From NCBI RefSeq assembly GCF_902506345.1, contig NZ_LR733413.1, positions 62,001 through 126,000 on the forward strand: a stretch of DNA of 64,000 bases. The letters run 5' to 3'. Within the stretch, counting starts at the first letter, position 1. The number at the start of each line of letters is the position of its first letter. The position numbers and the translations under genes were made by a program. Of the stretch, positions 60,735 to 64,000 are shown in pieces. The notes beneath the pieces are model-generated. The model was not told the DNA's origin, searched no databases, and worked only from the letters and a program-made list of their open reading frames with translations. Origin of the DNA: Flavobacterium sp. 9R. GTDB taxonomy: Bacteria; Bacteroidota; Bacteroidia; Flavobacteriales; Flavobacteriaceae.

Positions 60735-61485
60735 AGTACACTTGTAGTAATTGGGCAGCAATGCTAATGGCAATTTCTTTTGGAGTATGACCTCCCAAGT
60801 CTAATCCAACGGGGCAATGCACCGGATTCATACCTGATTCAAAACCCAATTCGTCTCTAAGCATATGATGGAATTTATTGCGTTTGGTTTTGCTACCAAT
60901 GAGGCCAATGAATTTTGTGCTTTCAGCTAGGCATAGGGCAGTGATTTCAAAATCCAATTTATGGTCGTGGGTAACAATGATGGCATAACAATTTGGCCCC
61001 CAATGTACAGTGCTTTTATACAAATCAAAAGGAACAGCGCTATAGGTTACGGAAGAGGGAACTGACAAGGTGCTTTCCCATTGTTCTCTTGTATCCAATA
61101 GTGTGATTTGAAACGGGGTATTGGCTAAAACTTCGCACAAGGCAACGCCAATATGGCCTGCGCCAAAGAGATACAGTTCTGGATTTTGATTCATAGGTTC
61201 GATTAAAAGGGTTACTTTACCGCCGCAGCATTGCTCGAATTCGGGTCCTAACGTATAAGTAGTAGATTGAATTTGATTTTCTTGAATGGCTTTTTGGGCT
61301 TGAGTGATGATATGAAATTCTAGTTTCCCTCCTCCAATGGTGCCAAAAATCTCTTTTTGATGGGTTACAATCATTTTTGAGCCTATTTTACAAGGAGCTG
61401 AGCCCAACACTTGAGTTACAGTGACCAAGGCAACCGGTGTTTTGGAGGTTTTGAAAGTATGCAATAGTGTAATCCAATCGTTCAT
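60724..61485 (-). CDS. XdhC-family molybdenum hydroxylase maturation factor
   Basis: 253 residues. XdhC proteins bind the molybdenum cofactor, promote its sulphuration and insert it into the apo-hydroxylase. N-terminal XdhC/CoxI region (TPVALVTVTQVLGSAPCKIG, EIFGTIGGGKLEF, FEQCCGGKVTLLIEP with the conserved CCGG) and C-terminal Rossmann domain (LFGAGHIGVALCEVL; VTHDHKLDFEI; LIGSKTKRNKF). Overlaps the nucleotidyltransferase gene. A repeat of about 165 bp separates it from the large subunit gene. Confidence 0.93.
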   Translation of the reverse strand: MNDWITLLHTFKTSKTPVALVTVTQVLGSAPCKIGSKMIVTHQKEIFGTIGGGKLEFHIITQAQKAIQENQIQSTTYTLGPEFEQCCGGKVTLLIEPMNQNPELYLFGAGHIGVALCEVLANTPFQITLLDTREQWESTLSVPSSVTYSAVPFDLYKSTVHWGPNCYAIIVTHDHKLDFEITALCLAESTKFIGLIGSKTKRNKFHHMLRDELGFESGMNPVHCPVGLDLGGHTPKEIAISIAAQLLQVYYEK

Positions 61486-61506
61486 ATAGGAATGGGAAAT
61501 GTTTTT

Positions 61507-61671
61507 GCGTTAGGGATTGCTTCGCCAGTTCGCTTAGCTCGTGTGAAGTGGAAAACCTTTTTGTACCCGTAGCCATTGCGAAGGGTATAAAAAGTTTGGG
61601 AACGGATAGCCCGACCCCGAGGAGCAGTGACTTGTGGTTTAGTAAAGTCGTGTGCCTCGGGGGAACGCCCC
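61507..61671 (+). repeat. Dispersed palindromic repeat, copy D (longest)
   Basis: Starts GCGTTAGGGATTGCTTCGCC, contains AACGGATAGCCCGACCCC, and ends with a long hairpin CCCCGAGG/CCTCGGGG (61614-61621 / 61655-61662) and GAACGCCCC. Same family as copies A-C but longer. ORFs across it are incidental. Confidence 0.65.
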
Positions 61672-61676
61672 ACAAA

Positions 61677-63860
61677 TTATCCTACGATTTCATAATCAAT
61701 TAAAGGTAAGTTATAGTATTTTTTTCCGGTGAGTTGAAACAAGGCATTGACGATGGCTGGTGCGATTACCGGTACGCCAGGTTCGCCTACACCAGTTGGA
61801 TTTTCGGTGCTTTCTACAATTTCAACGTGTATTTTTGGCGCTTCGTTCATACGGATTAAAGGATAATCACTAAAGCTGTTTTGTTCTATGGCGCCGTCTT
61901 TGGCGGTGATTTTGCCGTAATAGGTCAAAGACATTCCGAAAATAGCCGCACCTTCTAATTGTGCTTTTACCGTATCGCGATTGATGACGGTACCACAATC
62001 GATAACAGTGTACACATTGTGAACTTTTACCTTATTGTTGATGAAAGACACTTCGACCACAGAGGCGACATAGGAATAAAAACTGTATTGAACCGCGATA
62101 CCAAAGGCGTGACCTTGAGGTAAAGCTTTTCCGTAGTTGGCATTTTTTGCAGCTTGTCGCAAGACGTGTTTCATTCTTGCCGTGTTGTATTTTATGGCGT
62201 CTTGTGTGTTTTCAATGCGGTCAGGTCCGATGAGGTTCAAGCGGAATTCCAAAGGGTCTTTTTTAGCGGCATACGCTAATTCGTTGGCAAAAACATTTAC
62301 AGAAAAACCGTGAGGAATATTGATAACAGAACGCATCCATCCGATTCGGACGTGAGCGGGCGCTTTGCCTGTTTCGACTTTAAAATTGGGAACGTCTAAC
62401 GGTATGTCTGTGGCACTTCCAGCTTCCCATTCGGCAGGATATTCGGTACCGGGCACAAAAGTAGACATAATAGAAGGTAGTGCGAAACGGTGCAGCCAAG
62501 CGGTTACATTGCCTTGAGCATCCAAAGCAGCTTTGAGATATTGGGCACTTTCGGTATGATAATAACCGTGTTTGATTTCGTCTTCTCGGGTCCAAACTAC
62601 TTGCACGGGTGCGTTGATAACTTTCGAAACCATTACAGCTTCTACGATATAATCGGGTTTTGATTTACGCCCAAAACCTCCGCCAAGAAAGGTAATATTT
62701 ACTGAAACCTTGTCTAAAGGAATTTTTAAATAATCGGCCACTTCTTTACGAGCGGTTTGCGGGTCTTGAGTAGGCGCCCAAACTTCGCAAGAATCGCCTT
62801 TTACCCAAGCAACAGCATTGGGAACTTCCATTGGGGCGTGCGCCAATAAAGGCAATTGTATGGTGCTCTCGACAATTTGATGTGCTTTGGCAAAAGCTTG
62901 ATCTACATCGCCAATCGATTTGGCTACTTTTGCGGGTTGCAATAGGCCATCTGAGATTGTTTTTTGATAATCGGCAGAGCTATAAGTTGCATTGGGGCCA
63001 TAATTCCATTCTATAGTTAAGGCTTTCTTGCCTTCAAAGGCAGCCCACGTATTAGAAGCAATTACGGCTACACCACCCAAAGGGCCAAATGGTTTCGCAA
63101 TTCTTGGGATTTCGATGACATCAATCACTCCACGAATTTTGAGCGCTGCTTTTTTATCGAATGATTTTACAGTGCCAAAAGTGACTGGACAACGGGCAAT
63201 GGCCACGAATTTCATATTGGGGATTCTTTTGTCAATACCAAAGACAGCGCTTCCGTTGGCATAGTTGGCAACATCAACACTTTTTAAGGTTTTACCAATA
63301 TATTTAAAGTCTTTTGGGTTTTTTAATGTAACGTTTTTAGGCAATTCTAAAGTTTTGGCAGTGGCAGCGAGTTCGCCAAATCCTAATTTTTTACCACTGC
63401 TGTGTACTATAAAATGATGTTGGGCGATACACTCCGTTTCTGGAACATTCCATTTTTGAGCGGCAGCAGTAATGAGTAAAGCCTTGGCTGTAGCGCCCAT
63501 TTTTCGCATAGTGTCATAAAGGTATAGGATACTTCGAGAGCCATCAGTATTTTGATCGCCATATTTTGTGTCTCCCAAAGCTTGTTGCACCACTACTTTG
63601 GACCAATCAGCTTCCATTTCGTCAGCTATAATTGAGGGTAACGATGTACGAACGCCATTCCCCATTTCAGAACGTGAAGCGATAAGCGTCAGCGTGCCAT
63701 CCGTTTGCAAGTAGACAAACAGATTGGGGTTGAAAGTTTCTATGGTTGAGGTTGATTCAGAAGCAAATAAGGAGCTATTTGCAGCTAATAATAATCCGCC
63801 AGATGCCAATCCAATGGTTTTGACAAAATCACGTCGACTGTAGTTTTGAATTGCCTTCAT
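61677..63860 (-). CDS. Molybdopterin-binding subunit of an aldehyde/isoquinoline oxidoreductase
   Basis: 727 residues, the size and layout of isoquinoline 1-oxidoreductase beta (IorB)-type large subunits. A Tat signal is present (SRRDFVKTIGLASGGLLLAA, twin Arg at 9-10), so the folded enzyme is exported to the periplasm. Moco-domain motifs: FGRKSKPDYIVEAVMVSKV (GGGFGRK at about 390), PAHVRIGWMRSV, and the C-terminal GVGEPGVPVIAPAIVNALF with the catalytic Glu of the GxGEP loop. Oxidises an aldehyde or N-heterocycle; substrate unknown. The start overlaps the stop of the [2Fe-2S] subunit by one base. Confidence 0.92.
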   Translation of the reverse strand: MKAIQNYSRRDFVKTIGLASGGLLLAANSSLFASESTSTIETFNPNLFVYLQTDGTLTLIASRSEMGNGVRTSLPSIIADEMEADWSKVVVQQALGDTKYGDQNTDGSRSILYLYDTMRKMGATAKALLITAAAQKWNVPETECIAQHHFIVHSSGKKLGFGELAATAKTLELPKNVTLKNPKDFKYIGKTLKSVDVANYANGSAVFGIDKRIPNMKFVAIARCPVTFGTVKSFDKKAALKIRGVIDVIEIPRIAKPFGPLGGVAVIASNTWAAFEGKKALTIEWNYGPNATYSSADYQKTISDGLLQPAKVAKSIGDVDQAFAKAHQIVESTIQLPLLAHAPMEVPNAVAWVKGDSCEVWAPTQDPQTARKEVADYLKIPLDKVSVNITFLGGGFGRKSKPDYIVEAVMVSKVINAPVQVVWTREDEIKHGYYHTESAQYLKAALDAQGNVTAWLHRFALPSIMSTFVPGTEYPAEWEAGSATDIPLDVPNFKVETGKAPAHVRIGWMRSVINIPHGFSVNVFANELAYAAKKDPLEFRLNLIGPDRIENTQDAIKYNTARMKHVLRQAAKNANYGKALPQGHAFGIAVQYSFYSYVASVVEVSFINNKVKVHNVYTVIDCGTVINRDTVKAQLEGAAIFGMSLTYYGKITAKDGAIEQNSFSDYPLIRMNEAPKIHVEIVESTENPTGVGEPGVPVIAPAIVNALFQLTGKKYYNLPLIDYEIVG

Positions 63861-64000
63861 TATTTCCCTTGTTTTTTGAGTTCAACGGTATGTTGTATTG
63901 CATTTTTAATACGTTGATACGTGCCACATCTACACAAATTGCCAGACATAGCGTCATCAATTTCTGTCTCAGAAGGCGATGGGTTCGAATTAAGTAAGGA
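63860..64000 (-). CDS. (2Fe-2S)-binding subunit of the molybdenum hydroxylase (5' end outside window)
   Basis: Only the last 46 codons are present. The translated end DDAMSGNLCRCGTYQRIKNA is the second [2Fe-2S] cluster segment (GNLCRCGTY) of the small subunit of xanthine-oxidase-family enzymes (IorA/PaoA-like). It passes electrons from the molybdenum site. The TAATG overlap with the next start shows translational coupling with the large subunit. Confidence 0.9.
   Translation of the reverse strand, partial: SLLNSNPSPSETEIDDAMSGNLCRCGTYQRIKNAIQHTVELKKQGK

Noticed and set aside
61388..61675. Two overlapping minus-strand ORFs of 95 and 63 codons next to xdhC
   Set aside because: They run across the palindromic repeat copy D and into xdhC in other frames. 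Their translated sequence has no family resemblance, and similar ORFs are expected from the GC-richer repeat.

Overview
The window looks like a chromosomal segment of a Flavobacterium-type member of the Bacteroidota. The base composition is AT-rich. Many genes are preceded by the flavobacterial -7 promoter box TAnnTTTG (with TTG about 19 nt upstream at the best sites) rather than sigma70-like boxes. Gene content and order (rpsU-xerC-hpf-tRNAs-tuf-tRNA-Trp-secE-nusG-rplKAJL-rpoBC, tandem aconitases, TonB-dependent receptor plus surface lipoprotein) are typical of Flavobacteriaceae. No phage, plasmid, rRNA or CRISPR locus is visible.

Layout. 1-5.1 kb: a truncated amino-acid permease, a helix-hairpin-helix protein, an acyl-CoA dehydrogenase, rpsU, a XerC-like recombinase and hpf. 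5.1-18.9 kb: the translation/transcription core (tRNA-Thr, Tyr, Thr, tuf, tRNA-Trp, secE, nusG, rplK, rplA, rplJ, rplL, rpoB, rpoC, a DUF3467 protein), with terminator-like hairpins between rplL and rpoB and between rpoB and rpoC. 19-36 kb: prfC, a SurA-like PPIase, a MoxR ATPase, two unrelated-type aconitases in tandem, a LysM-NlpC/P60 hydrolase, then a minus-strand run (DUF389, lipocalin-like lipoprotein, YceI, thioesterase, small membrane protein, rmuC) and a gene-poor 0.86 kb stretch. 36-42.6 kb: a small outer-membrane protein, a PrcB-like lipoprotein, an ECF sigma factor coupled to a putative dual-membrane-spanning anti-sigma factor, a nucleotide pyrophosphatase, an RluE-type pseudouridine synthase and trmL.

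42.9-55.2 kb is a vitamin B12 island. On the minus strand is an ABC importer (btuF-btuC, and btuD separated from them by an inverted-repeat-flanked GxxExxY nuclease-fold gene). On the plus strand are cobU, a bluB-cobT fusion, a REP-associated tyrosine transposase with its palindrome cluster, cobS and cobC. A cobalamin riboswitch then precedes a BtuB-like TonB-dependent receptor and a BtuG-like surface beta-propeller lipoprotein. Together they would capture B12 at the surface, move it through both membranes, and rebuild the lower nucleotide loop from salvaged corrinoid with self-made dimethylbenzimidazole. No corrin-ring synthesis genes are present here.

55.3-64 kb: a cell-wall amidase, an S41 protease lipoprotein, a second ECF sigma/anti-sigma pair with two DUF4252 proteins, and a minus-strand molybdenum hydroxylase operon (partial [2Fe-2S] subunit, large molybdopterin subunit, XdhC, MobA-like nucleotidyltransferase).

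The most interesting material is the set of small repeat and palindrome systems that have entered the B12 region, the dual-membrane anti-sigma candidate, and a 13-codon leader ORF before acnB that resembles the start of the neighbouring aconitase gene. All functions are read from sequence motifs and gene context; no database search was run.
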